Positions 43,035 to 51,842 are shown, numbered from the stretch's first letter. The stretch is DNA of 64,000 nt from Candidatus Dechloromonas phosphoritropha (GCA_016722705.1 JADKGN010000004.1:992001-1056000); one strand, 5' to 3'. Program-made: numbers and translations. Notes: generated from the sequence alone by a model not told the origin.

Positions 43035-43430
43035 TCAGGCTGCTTCGTCCATTTCCGCTGCCTCGGTCGGCTCCGGACGATCCACCAGTTCGACAAACGC
43101 CATCGGCGCGTTGTCGCCGACACGAAAGCCGCACTTGAGGATGCGCAGATACCCGCCCTGCCGGGTTGCATAGCGCGGACCGATCTCGCCGAAAAGCTTG
43201 ACGACGATGTCGCGGTCACGCAGTCGGTCGAAGGCCAAGCGCTTGTTGGCAACGGTCGGGGTCTTGCCGATGGTGATCATCGGTTCGACGACACGGCGCA
43301 GTTCCTTGGCCTTGGGCAGCGTGGTCTTGATCACCTCGTGCCTGAGCAGGGCGACGGTCATGTTGCGCAGCATCGCCAAGCGATGGCTGCTGGTACGGTT
43401 GAGTTTGCGAAGTCCCAAACGGTGACGCAT
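43035..43430 (-). CDS. rplQ: 50S ribosomal protein L17
   Basis: A 131-residue L17, recognised from 'MRHRLGLRKLNRTSSHRLAMLRNM' and 'LLRHEVIKTTLPKAKELRRVVEPMITIGK'. It sits near the peptide exit tunnel. An acidic tail (ending EAAEMDEAA) is typical of betaproteobacteria. Last gene of the alpha operon, 58 bp after rpoA. Confidence 0.98.
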   Translation of the reverse strand: MRHRLGLRKLNRTSSHRLAMLRNMTVALLRHEVIKTTLPKAKELRRVVEPMITIGKTPTVANKRLAFDRLRDRDIVVKLFGEIGPRYATRQGGYLRILKCGFRVGDNAPMAFVELVDRPEPTEAAEMDEAA

Positions 43431-43488
43431 GGTTAATCCTTTCTATGTTCTACAGGCGTCCCTTGACTGCCCGGGTCGAAAATGGCCG

Positions 43489-44463
43489 TCAGACCTTTTC
43501 CAGACCGGCCGGCGGCCAGTTTTCCAATTTCATGCCCAAGGTCAAGCCACGGGCGGCCAGCACTTCCTTGATCTCGTTCAGCGACTTGCGGCCCAGGTTC
43601 GGAGTCTTCAGGAGTTCATTCTCGGTACGCTGAATCAGATCGCCGATGTAGTAGATGTTCTCCGCCTTCAGACAATTGGCGGAGCGGACGGTCAGTTCGA
43701 GATCATCCACCGGCCGCAGCAGTACCGGATCGACCTGCGTGGGCCGCGACGGCTCGGCCGTCGGTGCGGTACCCTCGAGATCGGCGAAGACGGATAGCTG
43801 TTCCATCAGCACGCGAGCAGCGAAGCGAATGGCTTCCTCCGGCTCGACGACACCGTTAGTCTCGATATCCACAATGAGCTTGTCAAGGTCAGTGCGCTGT
43901 TCGACGCGGGCGGCCTCGACCGTGTAGGCGACACGCCGGATGGGACTGAACGAAGCGTCGAGCACCAGCTTGCCGATAGTCTTGGAATCGTCCAGATTGC
44001 GCATATTGCCCGGCACGTAGCCGCGACCCTTCTCGACCTTGATCTCGAGCGACAGCTTGCCGCCGGGTGACAGGTGCGCGATGACGTGCTCCGGATTGAT
44101 GATCTCGACGTCGTGCGGCAACTCGATGTCACCGGCACGGACGGCGCCTTCGCCTTCCTTGGTGAGCTTCAGGTTGACCACGTCGCGGTTGTGCAGCTTG
44201 AACACCACGCCCTTGAGGTTCAGGAGGATATCGACGACATCCTCCTGAACGCCATCAACCGTAGAGTACTCGTGCAGCACACCGTCAATGCCAACCTCGG
44301 TCGGCGCATAACCGGGCATCGACGACAGCAGGATGCGGCGCAGCGCATTGCCGAGGGTGTGTCCATAGCCGCGTTCGAACGGCTCCATGACAACCTTGGC
44401 CTGCACGGGCGAAACGCTCTGCACATCGATGATACGGGGTTTCAGAAGTCCACTGCTTTGCAT
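43489..44463 (-). CDS. rpoA: RNA polymerase subunit alpha
   Basis: A 324-residue alpha subunit. The N-terminal assembly domain ('VVMEPFERGYGHTLGNALRRILLSSMPGYA', residues 24-53) dimerises and nucleates the enzyme. The C-terminal domain ('SANCLKAENIYYIGDLIQRTENELLKTPNLGRKSLNEIKEVL') holds the DNA- and activator-binding determinant (265-type arginine region). Starts 25 bp after rpsD, as in most proteobacteria. Confidence 0.98.
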   Translation of the reverse strand: MQSSGLLKPRIIDVQSVSPVQAKVVMEPFERGYGHTLGNALRRILLSSMPGYAPTEVGIDGVLHEYSTVDGVQEDVVDILLNLKGVVFKLHNRDVVNLKLTKEGEGAVRAGDIELPHDVEIINPEHVIAHLSPGGKLSLEIKVEKGRGYVPGNMRNLDDSKTIGKLVLDASFSPIRRVAYTVEAARVEQRTDLDKLIVDIETNGVVEPEEAIRFAARVLMEQLSVFADLEGTAPTAEPSRPTQVDPVLLRPVDDLELTVRSANCLKAENIYYIGDLIQRTENELLKTPNLGRKSLNEIKEVLAARGLTLGMKLENWPPAGLEKV

Positions 44464-44487
44464 GGGCTTGCTTCCTCTTCGAAGTTG

Positions 44488-45117
44488 TTACTTCGAGTAA
44501 AGTTCGATGACGAGACCTTCGTTCAGGGTCGCTGGCAGCTCCGAGCGCTGTGGCATGGCCTTGAACGTGCCCTTGCCTTCCTTGACGTCTACCGCGATCC
44601 ACTCCGGGAAACCCCGGGATTCTGCGGCTTCGAGGGCGGCCTTGCAACGCAGGGACGCGCGGGCCCGAGCGGTAAGGTGGACGACGTCACCTGGCTTGAC
44701 GATGTAAGACGGGATGTTGACGCGCTTGCCATTGACCAGAACGCCGTTGTGGCGGACGACCTGCCGTGACTCGGCGCGCGAGGCGCCGAAGCCCATGCGG
44801 TAGGCGACCGAGTCCAGGCGTGCTTCCAGTAGCTGGAGCAGGTTTTCACCGGTCTGGCCCTTGCGGCGATCAGCTTCGGCAAAAGTCTTGCGGAACTGTC
44901 CTTCCAGTACGCCATAGACGCGGCGAATCTTCTGTTTCGCACGCAGGTGCACGCCATAGTCGGACAGGCGGGCGCCAGATTTCTGGCCATGCTGGCCGGG
45001 AGCATACGAACGACGTTCGATGGCGCACTTGTCGGTGAAGCACTTTTCGCCCTTGAGGAAAAGCTTCTCACCTTCACGGCGGCACTGACGGCATTTCGGA
45101 TCGAGATTACGAGCCAC
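44488..45117 (-). CDS. rpsD: 30S ribosomal protein S4
   Basis: A 209-residue S4, a primary 16S rRNA binder. It is the zinc-type (C+) form: cysteines at 9, 12, 26 and 31 form a ribbon, unlike E. coli S4. The S4 RNA-binding domain is at about 97-160 ('RLDSVAYRMGFGASRAESRQVVRHNGVLVNG'). In E. coli S4 represses this operon by binding mRNA; whether a site exists here cannot be judged by eye. Confidence 0.98.
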   Translation of the reverse strand: MARNLDPKCRQCRREGEKLFLKGEKCFTDKCAIERRSYAPGQHGQKSGARLSDYGVHLRAKQKIRRVYGVLEGQFRKTFAEADRRKGQTGENLLQLLEARLDSVAYRMGFGASRAESRQVVRHNGVLVNGKRVNIPSYIVKPGDVVHLTARARASLRCKAALEAAESRGFPEWIAVDVKEGKGTFKAMPQRSELPATLNEGLVIELYSK

Positions 45118-45129
45118 TTGTCTTTCTCC

Positions 45130-45525
45130 TTAGATGCGGCGCTTTTTAGGCGGACGACAGCCGTTGTGCGGCACTGGTGTCACGTCGGATATCGAGGTGA
45201 TCTTCATGCCCAGCGCGTTCAGCGCGCGAACCGAAGATTCACGACCAGGACCCGGACCCTTGATACGGACTTCCAGGTTCTTGACACCGCATTCCTGAGC
45301 TCCCTTGCCAGCAGCTTCTGCAGCAACCTGAGCGGCAAACGGTGTGGATTTGCGCGAACCCTTGAAGCCGGCGCCGCCGGAAGTCGCCCAGGACAGTGCG
45401 TTGCCCTGCCGGTCGGTAATGGTGATGATGGTATTGTTGAACGATGCGTGAATGTGGGCGATGCCCTCCGCAACATTCTTTTTGACCTTTTTGCGAACTT
45501 TGACTTTGGTAGCAGTCTTTGCCAT
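45130..45525 (-). CDS. rpsK: 30S ribosomal protein S11
   Basis: A 131-residue S11 with 'GIAHIHASFNNTIITITDRQGNALSWAT' and the C-terminal 'DVTPVPHNGCRPPKKRRI'. It lies on the 30S platform near the mRNA exit. 12 bp after rpsM. Confidence 0.98.
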   Translation of the reverse strand: MAKTATKVKVRKKVKKNVAEGIAHIHASFNNTIITITDRQGNALSWATSGGAGFKGSRKSTPFAAQVAAEAAGKGAQECGVKNLEVRIKGPGPGRESSVRALNALGMKITSISDVTPVPHNGCRPPKKRRI

Positions 45526-45537
45526 TTTCTGTCCTTA

Positions 45538-45900
45538 TTACTTCTTGCCAGCGATGGCCTTGCGCGGACCCTTGCGGGTCCGGGCATTGGTTTTGGTACG
45601 CTGGCCACGACAAGGAAGACCCTTGCGATGGCGCAGGCCACGGTAGCAACCAAGGTCCATCAGACGCTTGATGTTCATCGTGACTTCGCGGCGCAGGTCA
45701 CCTTCGACGGTGAACTTGCCGATCTCGTCGCGCAGGCGATCCATGTCCGAATCGGACAGGTCCTTCATTTTGATCGCTCGACCAACGCCAGCCGCATCGC
45801 AGATTTTCTGCGCGCGGGCACGGCCGATGCCGTAAATCGCAGTCAAGGCGATTTCAGCATGCTGATGGTTCGGAATGTTTACCCCTGCAATACGGGCCAT
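45538..45900 (-). CDS. rpsM: 30S ribosomal protein S13
   Basis: A 120-residue S13: 'MARIAGVNIPNHQHAEIALTAIYGIGRARAQKICD' and the basic tail 'RGLPCRGQRTKTNARTRKGPRK' that reaches tRNA at the P site. It forms the head-to-subunit bridges. Confidence 0.98.
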   Translation of the reverse strand: MARIAGVNIPNHQHAEIALTAIYGIGRARAQKICDAAGVGRAIKMKDLSDSDMDRLRDEIGKFTVEGDLRREVTMNIKRLMDLGCYRGLRHRKGLPCRGQRTKTNARTRKGPRKAIAGKK

Positions 45901-45951
45901 TGAATCACTCCACTCTTTTCAAAATTAACGAATGCCAAACTTGCCACGGAA

Positions 45952-46065
45952 TCAACCCTGGCGCTGCTTGTGACGCGGGTCCTTGCAAATGATGCGCACG
46001 ACACCCTTGCGACGGATGACCTTGCAATTGCGGCACACACACTTCACTGAAGGTTGTACTTTCAT
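45952..46065 (-). CDS. rpmJ: 50S ribosomal protein L36
   Basis: A 37-residue zinc-ribbon protein starting MKVQPSVKCVCRNC at ATG 46065 and ending HKQRQG at TGA 45952-45954. Zinc ligands C11, C14, C27 and H32 are all present, so this is the zinc-dependent form. Placed between the infA relic and rpsM as usual. Confidence 0.97.
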   Translation of the reverse strand: MKVQPSVKCVCRNCKVIRRKGVVRIICKDPRHKQRQG

Positions 46066-46140
46066 GTCTTACTCCTCGTCTGCGAGAGCTTGGAAGCAGC
46101 CGTGATTCCATTGCCCTGCGGTTTGTTGCGTAGAGAATCT

Positions 46141-46344
46141 TTACTTGACCCGGAAAACAATCCCGGCCTCGGACAAATCGTATGGGGTCAATTAAGCGGT
46201 GACCTTGTCGCCCGAGAGAATGCGTATGTAATGCATGTGCATTTTTCCGGAAATGAAATCATGCACTATGTGCCCGTTTTACAGCACGGCCTTGAAGGTT
46301 GCATTCGGGAGGTTCTCAACCACCTCGCCCTACTTCTCGACGTC
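46141..46344 (-). pseudogene. infA: infA (translation initiation factor IF-1) relic with three internal stops
   Basis: The minus strand still reads, in one frame, 'GEVVENLPNATFKAVL', stop, 'NGHIVHDFISGKMHMHYIRI', 'LSGDKVTA', stop, 'LTPYDLSEAGIVFRVK' and the final TAA (46141-46143). Functional IF-1 has ...RVKLENGHVV... and ...VTVELTPYDLSKARI... there. Internal stops are TAA 46279-46281, TAA 46192-46194 and TAG 46330-46332. They replace codons that are normally Glu or Gln. No frameshift occurs over about 62 codons. The native start is gone: the secY stop (46345) lies where MAKE should be. Betaproteobacteria commonly carry a second infA elsewhere, which must serve here. Confidence 0.85.
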
Positions 46345-47667
46345 CTACTTGATCATTGGCGATCCCTTGAAGTTAGCTTTCTTCAAGAGGCTTTCATATT
46401 GGTGTGACATGACATAAGCCTGTACCTGAGACATGAAATCCATCGTGACGACCACGATGATCAGCAGCGAGGTGCCACCGAAATAGAATGGGACGTTCCA
46501 CTTAAGGATTAGAAATTCGGGCAACAGACAGACAACCGTAATGTAAGCCGCACCGATAAGGGTCAGGCGCATCAGAATCTTGTCGATATAGCGAGCGGTC
46601 TGCTCGCCAGGACGAATCCCCGGCACGAATGCGCCGCTCTTCTTGAGGTTGTCTGCGGTTTCCTTGGAGTTAAAGACCAACGCCGTGTAGAAGAAGCAGA
46701 AGAAGATGATCGCGCCGGCATACAGCATCACATAGATCGGCTGACCCGGCGACAGCGTGCCCGCGATGTCCTTCAACCAGCGCATCGATTCGCCCGAACC
46801 GAACCAGCCGGCCAGCGTCGCCGGAAAGAGAATAATCGACGACGCGAAGATCGGTGGGATCACGCCCGACATGTTCAGTTTGAGGGGCAGATGCGAACTC
46901 TGACCGCCATAGATCTTGTTGCCGACCTGCCGCTTGGCATAATTGACCAGAATCTTGCGTTGACCGCGCTCGACGAAAACTACGAAAGCAGTGACAACGA
47001 CGACCAACACACAGATGATCAGAGCCGTTAGCGGATGCATCGCGCCGGTGCGCACCAGTTCTAGCAGGCCACCGATGGCATTCGGCAGACCGGCCGCGAT
47101 ACCGGCAAAGATGATGATCGAGATGCCGTTACCCAAGCCGCGTTCGGTGATCTGCTCGCCCAGCCACATCAGGAACATCGTTCCGGTGACCAGCGTCGAC
47201 ACCGTCGTCAGGCGGAACATGAAGCCAGGATCGTTGACCAGACCGGCCTGGGCTTCCAGCGCAACCGCTATGCCGATACCCTGGAAAAGAGCCAGGCCAA
47301 CCGTGCCGTAGCGCGTGTATTGCGTGATCTTGCGGCGGCCGGCTTCGCCTTCCTTCTTCAGCGCTTCGAGTTGCGGGCTGGCCACACTCATCAGTTGCAT
47401 GATGATCGACGCCGAGATGTACGGCATGATTCCCAGCGCGAAGATCGTGAAGCGCGACAGGGCGCCACCGGAGAACATGTTGAACATGCCCAGTATGCCC
47501 CCCTGCTGCGAATTGAACAGGTCGGAAAGCACATTGGGATCGATCCCCGGAACCGGTATGTGCGCGCCGATCCGATAGACGACCAAGGCGCCGAGCAGGA
47601 ACAACAGCCGGCGCTTCAGATCGCCGAACTTGCCGCCCTTGCCAACTGTATTGGGATTTGTAGCCAA
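46345..47667 (-). CDS. secY: Preprotein translocase subunit SecY
   Basis: A 440-residue protein with ten membrane helices forming the Sec channel. 'RLLFLLGALVVYRIGAHIPVPGID' (helix 1), the plug-side 'GGALSRFTIFALGIMPYISASIIMQL', and the cytoplasmic loop 'RPGEQTARYIDKILMRLTLIG' are typical. Starts 20 bp after rplO. Its last codons PMIK then TAG run directly into the infA relic. Confidence 0.98.
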   Translation of the reverse strand: MATNPNTVGKGGKFGDLKRRLLFLLGALVVYRIGAHIPVPGIDPNVLSDLFNSQQGGILGMFNMFSGGALSRFTIFALGIMPYISASIIMQLMSVASPQLEALKKEGEAGRRKITQYTRYGTVGLALFQGIGIAVALEAQAGLVNDPGFMFRLTTVSTLVTGTMFLMWLGEQITERGLGNGISIIIFAGIAAGLPNAIGGLLELVRTGAMHPLTALIICVLVVVVTAFVVFVERGQRKILVNYAKRQVGNKIYGGQSSHLPLKLNMSGVIPPIFASSIILFPATLAGWFGSGESMRWLKDIAGTLSPGQPIYVMLYAGAIIFFCFFYTALVFNSKETADNLKKSGAFVPGIRPGEQTARYIDKILMRLTLIGAAYITVVCLLPEFLILKWNVPFYFGGTSLLIIVVVTMDFMSQVQAYVMSHQYESLLKKANFKGSPMIK

Positions 47668-47687
47668 CGCTCTAACCTTTCCCGGCC

Positions 47688-48122
47688 TTACTCGGCGACC
47701 GAGCCGCCGGCTGCTTCGATCGCAGCCTTGGCGCCCTTGGTCGCGCCGACACCCTTGAGCGTCACCTTGCGCGTAATCGCGCCCGAAAGAATTACTTTCG
47801 CCGCCAGTGCATCACCGGGAACGACGCCGGCGGCCTGCAGCGCCAGCAGATCGATCTCGTCGATCGGCAGCCGTTCCAGTTCGGTCAGACGAACCTCGAA
47901 GTTGCGCTCGCGGGTCCTCGACTTGAACCCGCGCTTCGGGAGGCGGCGCTGCAGCGGCATTTGACCGCCTTCGAAGCCAACCTTGTGAAAGCCGCCCGAA
48001 CGGGACTTCTGACCCTTGTGCCCGCGGCCAGCTGTCTTGCCCAGCCCGGAGCCAATGCCACGACCTGCGCGTTTGGCATCCTTCCTGGACCCCTCACCTG
48101 GCTTGATGGTATTCAGACGCAT
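47688..48122 (-). CDS. rplO: 50S ribosomal protein L15
   Basis: A 144-residue L15: 'MRLNTIKPGEGSRKDAKRAGRGIGSGLGKTAGRGHKGQKSRSGG' and 'GFEGGQMPLQRRLPKRGF' match closely. Binds 23S rRNA early in assembly. 3 bp after rpmD. Confidence 0.98.
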   Translation of the reverse strand: MRLNTIKPGEGSRKDAKRAGRGIGSGLGKTAGRGHKGQKSRSGGFHKVGFEGGQMPLQRRLPKRGFKSRTRERNFEVRLTELERLPIDEIDLLALQAAGVVPGDALAAKVILSGAITRKVTLKGVGATKGAKAAIEAAGGSVAE

Positions 48123-48125
48123 GGC

Positions 48126-48308
48126 TTAATCCTCAACCTTAACGAGATACTGAACCTTGTTGATCATGCCCCGCACAGCCGGCGTATCCAGCAATTCCGA
48201 AGAGCTGTTCAGCTTGCGCAGGCCCAAGCCGCGAACGGTTGCCCGGTGGTCCTGCTTGGTGCCGATGATGCTCTTGACGAGCGTGATCTTGATCTTCTTG
48301 TCAGTCAT
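48126..48308 (-). CDS. rpmD: 50S ribosomal protein L30
   Basis: A 60-residue L30 ('KIKITLVKSIIGTKQDHRATVRGLGLRKLNSS...DTPAVRGMINKVQYLVKVED'). Standard length and place between rpsE and rplO; 3 bp gaps on both sides suggest coupling. Confidence 0.98.
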   Translation of the reverse strand: MTDKKIKITLVKSIIGTKQDHRATVRGLGLRKLNSSSELLDTPAVRGMINKVQYLVKVED

Positions 48309-48311
48309 GGC

Positions 48312-48839
48312 TTACCCCAGGATCTGTTCAACCGAGAGGCCGCGCTTGGCGGCGATTTCGGACGGCGTATTGACCTTCGACAAGCCGTCAATGGTGGCGC
48401 GCACGATGTTGTAGGGATTGGTCGAACCGTGGGCCTTGGCGACCACGTTGCTCACGCCGGCGACCTCGAAGACAGCGCGCATGGCGCCCCCAGCGATGAT
48501 CCCGGTACCTTCCGGTGCCGGCTGGATCATGACCGTGGCGGCGCCATGATGGCCTGTCACCGTGTGATGGACAGTACCGTTCTTCAGGCTGACCCTAGCA
48601 ATCTTGCGCCGTGCTTCTTCCATCGCCTTCTGTACCGCAACCGGCACTTCGCGCGACTTGCCCTTGCCCATGCCAATGCCCCCGTCGCCGTCACCGACGA
48701 CGGCGAGCGCTGCGAAACCGAGGATGCGACCACCCTTCACCACCTTGGTGACGCGGTTGACCGCAACCATCTTCTCGCGCATGCCATCATCGCGCTCTTC
48801 AGCCTGTTGGGGCTTCCTGCTTCTTTCAGGTTTTGCCAT
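48312..48839 (-). CDS. rpsE: 30S ribosomal protein S5
   Basis: A 175-residue S5 with the double-stranded RNA-binding-like N-domain 'EKMVAVNRVTKVVKGGRILGFAALAVVGDGDG' and the C-domain 'GTGIIAGGAMRAVFEVAGVSNVVAKAHGSTNPYNIVRAT'. The residues near the spectinomycin loop (KVVKGG) look wild type. Takes part in decoding accuracy. Confidence 0.98.
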   Translation of the reverse strand: MAKPERSRKPQQAEERDDGMREKMVAVNRVTKVVKGGRILGFAALAVVGDGDGGIGMGKGKSREVPVAVQKAMEEARRKIARVSLKNGTVHHTVTGHHGAATVMIQPAPEGTGIIAGGAMRAVFEVAGVSNVVAKAHGSTNPYNIVRATIDGLSKVNTPSEIAAKRGLSVEQILG

Positions 48840-48865
48840 TTCTTACCTTTTTCCTTTCGCAGCGA

Positions 48866-49222
48866 TCAGAACTTCAGACCGGCTTCACGCGCGGCTTCGG
48901 CAAGCGCCTTGATGCGGCCGTGGAACTGAAGACCAGAGCGATCAAAAGCAACGTGTTCGACACCGACAGCATTGGCGCGCTCGGCGATCAACTTGCCGAC
49001 GATTGTTGCAGCAGCCCTGTTGCCGCCGTTCGGCACGTCCTTGCGGACACCCGTTTCCAGCGTGGAAGCTGAAGCCAGCACCTTGCCGCCACAGGGCGAA
49101 ATGATCTGGGCGTAAATATGGCAGTTGGTGCGATTGACGCACAGGCGAACGGCCCTCAGCTCGGCGATTTTGGCCCGGGTTTTGCGGGCACGGCGCAGAC
49201 GCGCTACTTTCCTATTAAACAT
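48866..49222 (-). CDS. rplR: 50S ribosomal protein L18
   Basis: A 118-residue L18, 5S rRNA binder: 'RLRRARKTRAKIAELRAVRLCVNRTNCHIYAQI' and 'FDRSGLQFHGRIKALAEAAREAGLKF'. One base-pair change set from E. coli but full length (117). Confidence 0.98.
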   Translation of the reverse strand: MFNRKVARLRRARKTRAKIAELRAVRLCVNRTNCHIYAQIISPCGGKVLASASTLETGVRKDVPNGGNRAAATIVGKLIAERANAVGVEHVAFDRSGLQFHGRIKALAEAAREAGLKF

Positions 49223-49231
49223 ATGCCACCC

Positions 49232-49771
49232 TTACTTCTTCTTCTTGGTTTCCTTGATAACCACCGTTTCGTTGACATAGCGAACGCCCTTGCCCTTGTA
49301 GGGCTCCGGCTTGCGATATGCACGAACCTCGGCGGCAACCTGACCGACTTGCTGCTTGTCCGAACCCTTGATAACGACTTCGGTCGGCGTCGGACACTCA
49401 GCTCTGACACCTTCCGGCATCTTGTGCGCAACCGGATGGGAGAAGCCGAGCGACAGGTTCAGGGTGTTACCCTGGACCTGAGCGCGATAACCCACGCCAA
49501 TCAGTTGCAACCTCTTTTCGAACCCCTTGGAGACACCGGTCACCATGTTGCTGAGATTCGCCTGCATGGTGCCCCACATCGCAGCAGCGATGCGGGTATC
49601 AGCCCCATCGGCCTTGGCCACGACCAGAGCCTCACCGTCGCGCGAAATCGTTACAGCCGGGTGCGCTGCAATCTTCAGAGTTCCCAGCGGGCCTTTGACG
49701 ACAATTTGCTCATCCAGACTGACTTCAACACCAGCGGGGAGTACAACGGGATTCTTTCCAATTCGAGACAT
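49232..49771 (-). CDS. rplF: 50S ribosomal protein L6
   Basis: A 179-residue L6 starting MSRIGKNPVVLPAGVEV at ATG 49771. Two similar domains; 'RKPEPYKGKGVRYVNETV' near the C-terminus contacts the GTPase-associated region. The upstream extension of the frame overlaps rpsH and is not used. Confidence 0.98.
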   Translation of the reverse strand: MSRIGKNPVVLPAGVEVSLDEQIVVKGPLGTLKIAAHPAVTISRDGEALVVAKADGADTRIAAAMWGTMQANLSNMVTGVSKGFEKRLQLIGVGYRAQVQGNTLNLSLGFSHPVAHKMPEGVRAECPTPTEVVIKGSDKQQVGQVAAEVRAYRKPEPYKGKGVRYVNETVVIKETKKKK

Positions 49772-49781
49772 GTTCGCTCCC

Positions 49782-50177
49782 TTATGCCACGATGCACAGG
49801 ACTTCGCCGCCAACCTTGCTGGCGCGGGCCTTGCGATCAGTCATGACACCCTTGGGAGTCGACACAATGGCGACGCCAAGACCGTTCATGACGCGGGGAA
49901 TATCATCGCAGCCCTTGTAGACACGAAGACCAGGCTTGGAAACGCGCTCAATGCGCTCGATTACCGGGCGGCCCGCGTAATACTTGAGGCCAATTTCCAG
50001 CGTCGGTTTGCCATCAGATTGGCGCACCGCAAAGTCCTCGACATAGCCCTCGTCCTTGAGGACGGCAGCAATCGCCACCTTGACCTTGGACGACGGCATG
50101 GAGACAGACGCCTTTTCGGCGAGCTGGGCATTGCGGATGCGAGTCAGCATGTCCGCGATCGGATCGCTCATTGCCAT
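49782..50177 (-). CDS. rpsH: 30S ribosomal protein S8
   Basis: A 131-residue S8: 'MSDPIADMLTRIRNAQLAEKASVSMPSSKVKVAIAAVLKDEGY' and 'RPGLRVYKG...MTDRKARASKVGGEVLCIVA'-type end. In E. coli S8 is the repressor of the spc operon. The ATG at 50177 gives MAMSDP; ATG 50171 is possible. Confidence 0.98.
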   Translation of the reverse strand: MAMSDPIADMLTRIRNAQLAEKASVSMPSSKVKVAIAAVLKDEGYVEDFAVRQSDGKPTLEIGLKYYAGRPVIERIERVSKPGLRVYKGCDDIPRVMNGLGVAIVSTPKGVMTDRKARASKVGGEVLCIVA

Positions 50178-50191
50178 TTCTGTACCTCCTC

Positions 50192-50497
50192 TTACCAGCT
50201 CGCCTTAACAACACCCGGTATCTCGCCATTGAATGCGAGTTCACGGATCTTGTTACGACACAGACCGAACTTACGGAAAACACCACGCGGACGACCGGTC
50301 ATCTGGCAGCGATTACGCAGGCGGGACGGGCTTGAATTGCGCGGCAGGGCCTGCAACTTCAGGCGGGCGTCGTAGCGCTCCTGCTCGGAAAGGCTTACGT
50401 CATTGATTATCGCCTCCAGCGCGGCACGCTTCTTGGCGTACTGCGCAACCAGTTTGCGACGCTTTTCTTCACGGTTGATCAGAGCAAGTTTTGCCAT
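50192..50497 (-). CDS. rpsN: 30S ribosomal protein S14
   Basis: A 101-residue S14 of the long, zinc-free (C-) form, starting MAKLALINREEKRRKLV at 50497, with 'RNRCQMTGRPRGVFRKFGLCRNKIRELAF'. Located between rplE and rpsH in standard order. Confidence 0.98.
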   Translation of the reverse strand: MAKLALINREEKRRKLVAQYAKKRAALEAIINDVSLSEQERYDARLKLQALPRNSSPSRLRNRCQMTGRPRGVFRKFGLCRNKIRELAFNGEIPGVVKASW

Positions 50498-50504
50498 GAT
50501 TGCC

Positions 50505-51044
50505 TCAATTCTTGAACGGTAGCTTGAACGCGGCGAGCAGTGCCTTGGCTTCAGCATCGGTCTTCGCGGTCGTGGTGATACTGATGTTCATTCCCCTCAG
50601 GGCATCGATCTTGTCGTATTCGATTTCCGGGAAAATGATCTGCTCCTTGACGCCCATGTTGTAGTTTCCCTGGCCGTCAAAACTCTTTCCCGAAATGCCG
50701 CGGAAGTCACGGACACGCGGCAAAGCGATGGTCACGAGGCGGTCGAGAAATTCAAACATGCGCGGGCCGCGCAGAGTCACCATGCAGCCGATCGGGTAGC
50801 CATCACGGATCTTGAAGCCCGCTATCGATTTGCGTGCCTTGGTGGTCACCGCCTTCTGACCGGCAATCTTCTGCATGTCCCCGACGGCGTGCTCTAGAAC
50901 CTTCTTGTCGGCCACGGCTTCGCCGACACCCATGTTAAGGGTGATCTTCGTAATCCGAGGCACCTCCATGATCGACTTATAGCCAAATCGCTTGGAAAGC
51001 TCACCGACAACGGTATCCTTGTAAAACTGTTGCAAACGCGCCAT
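50505..51044 (-). CDS. rplE: 50S ribosomal protein L5
   Basis: A 179-residue L5 binding 5S rRNA and the P-site tRNA region: 'YKSIMEVPRITKITLNMGVGEAVADKKVLEHAVGDM' and 'VRDFRGISGKSFDGQGNYNMGVKEQIIFPEI'. Standard length. Confidence 0.98.
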   Translation of the reverse strand: MARLQQFYKDTVVGELSKRFGYKSIMEVPRITKITLNMGVGEAVADKKVLEHAVGDMQKIAGQKAVTTKARKSIAGFKIRDGYPIGCMVTLRGPRMFEFLDRLVTIALPRVRDFRGISGKSFDGQGNYNMGVKEQIIFPEIEYDKIDALRGMNISITTTAKTDAEAKALLAAFKLPFKN

Positions 51045-51053
51045 GACTGTCCC

Positions 51054-51371
51054 TTATGCGCTTACCAGTTCGCCGTTCGACTTGAACACACGAACCTTGC
51101 GCCCGTCCTCCAGCACCTTGAAGCCGACACGGTCAGCCTTCTTGGTAGCATGGTTGAACAGCGCAACATTGGAGAGATGAATCGGCATGTCCTTGTCCAT
51201 GATGCCGCCCGCCACACCCTTCATCGGGTTCGGCTTGACATGCTTCTTGGCGCGATTGACGCCCTCGACCAGCACATGCTCGTCACCAACGCGACGCAGA
51301 ACGTTGCCGCGCTTGCCCTTGTCCTTGCCGGTGATAACGACGACTTCGTCGCCCTTGCGAATTTTTTCCAT
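51054..51371 (-). CDS. rplX: 50S ribosomal protein L24
   Basis: A 105-residue L24 with the KOW motif 'IRKGDEVVVITGKDKGKRGNVLRRV' at residues 3-28. It initiates 50S assembly. 9 bp after rplE in reverse order as expected. Confidence 0.98.
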   Translation of the reverse strand: MEKIRKGDEVVVITGKDKGKRGNVLRRVGDEHVLVEGVNRAKKHVKPNPMKGVAGGIMDKDMPIHLSNVALFNHATKKADRVGFKVLEDGRKVRVFKSNGELVSA

Positions 51372-51381
51372 CGCGAGCCCC

Positions 51382-51750
51382 TTAAAGAACTTCCGGAGCG
51401 AGGGACACGATCTTCATGAAGCGCTCGGTACGCAGTTCGCGGGTTACCGGGCCAAAGATGCGCGTGCCCAGCGGCTCGAGCTTATTGTTGAGAAGCACCG
51501 CGGCATTTCCGTCGAAGCGAATCAGCGAGCCATCGGTACGGCGCACGCCCTTGGCGGTGCGAACCACAACGGCGTTGTAGACATCGCCCTTTTTGACGCG
51601 ACCACGCGGTGCAGCATCCTTGATGCTGACCTTGATGATGTCGCCAATGCCCGCATAGCGGCGCTTGGATCCACCCAGCACCTTGATACACATTACCGAA
51701 CGCGCGCCGGTATTGTCGGCGACGCCCAGAGTCGATTGCATCTGAATCAT
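51382..51750 (-). CDS. rplN: 50S ribosomal protein L14
   Basis: A 122-residue L14: 'MIQMQSTLGVADNTGARSVMCIKVLGGSKRRYAGIGDIIKVSIK'. First gene of the spc operon. Its leader (51751-51850) follows the S10/spc boundary terminator and promoter described separately. Confidence 0.98.
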   Translation of the reverse strand: MIQMQSTLGVADNTGARSVMCIKVLGGSKRRYAGIGDIIKVSIKDAAPRGRVKKGDVYNAVVVRTAKGVRRTDGSLIRFDGNAAVLLNNKLEPLGTRIFGPVTRELRTERFMKIVSLAPEVL

Positions 51751-51842
51751 TTTATTAACCCCAACTTAATCCGCCATCGCGGTCAGTCTTGGAACCCGTA
51801 AGGGTCGGATGACTTCGCCTCCCCCAAATATCAGGGTTCAGC

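Noticed and set aside
46141..46344. Stop-codon recoding (UAA/UAG read as Glu/Gln) in infA
   Set aside because: All neighbouring genes use TAA, TAG and TGA as ordinary stops, and the infA start is also missing; pseudogene decay explains it more simply.
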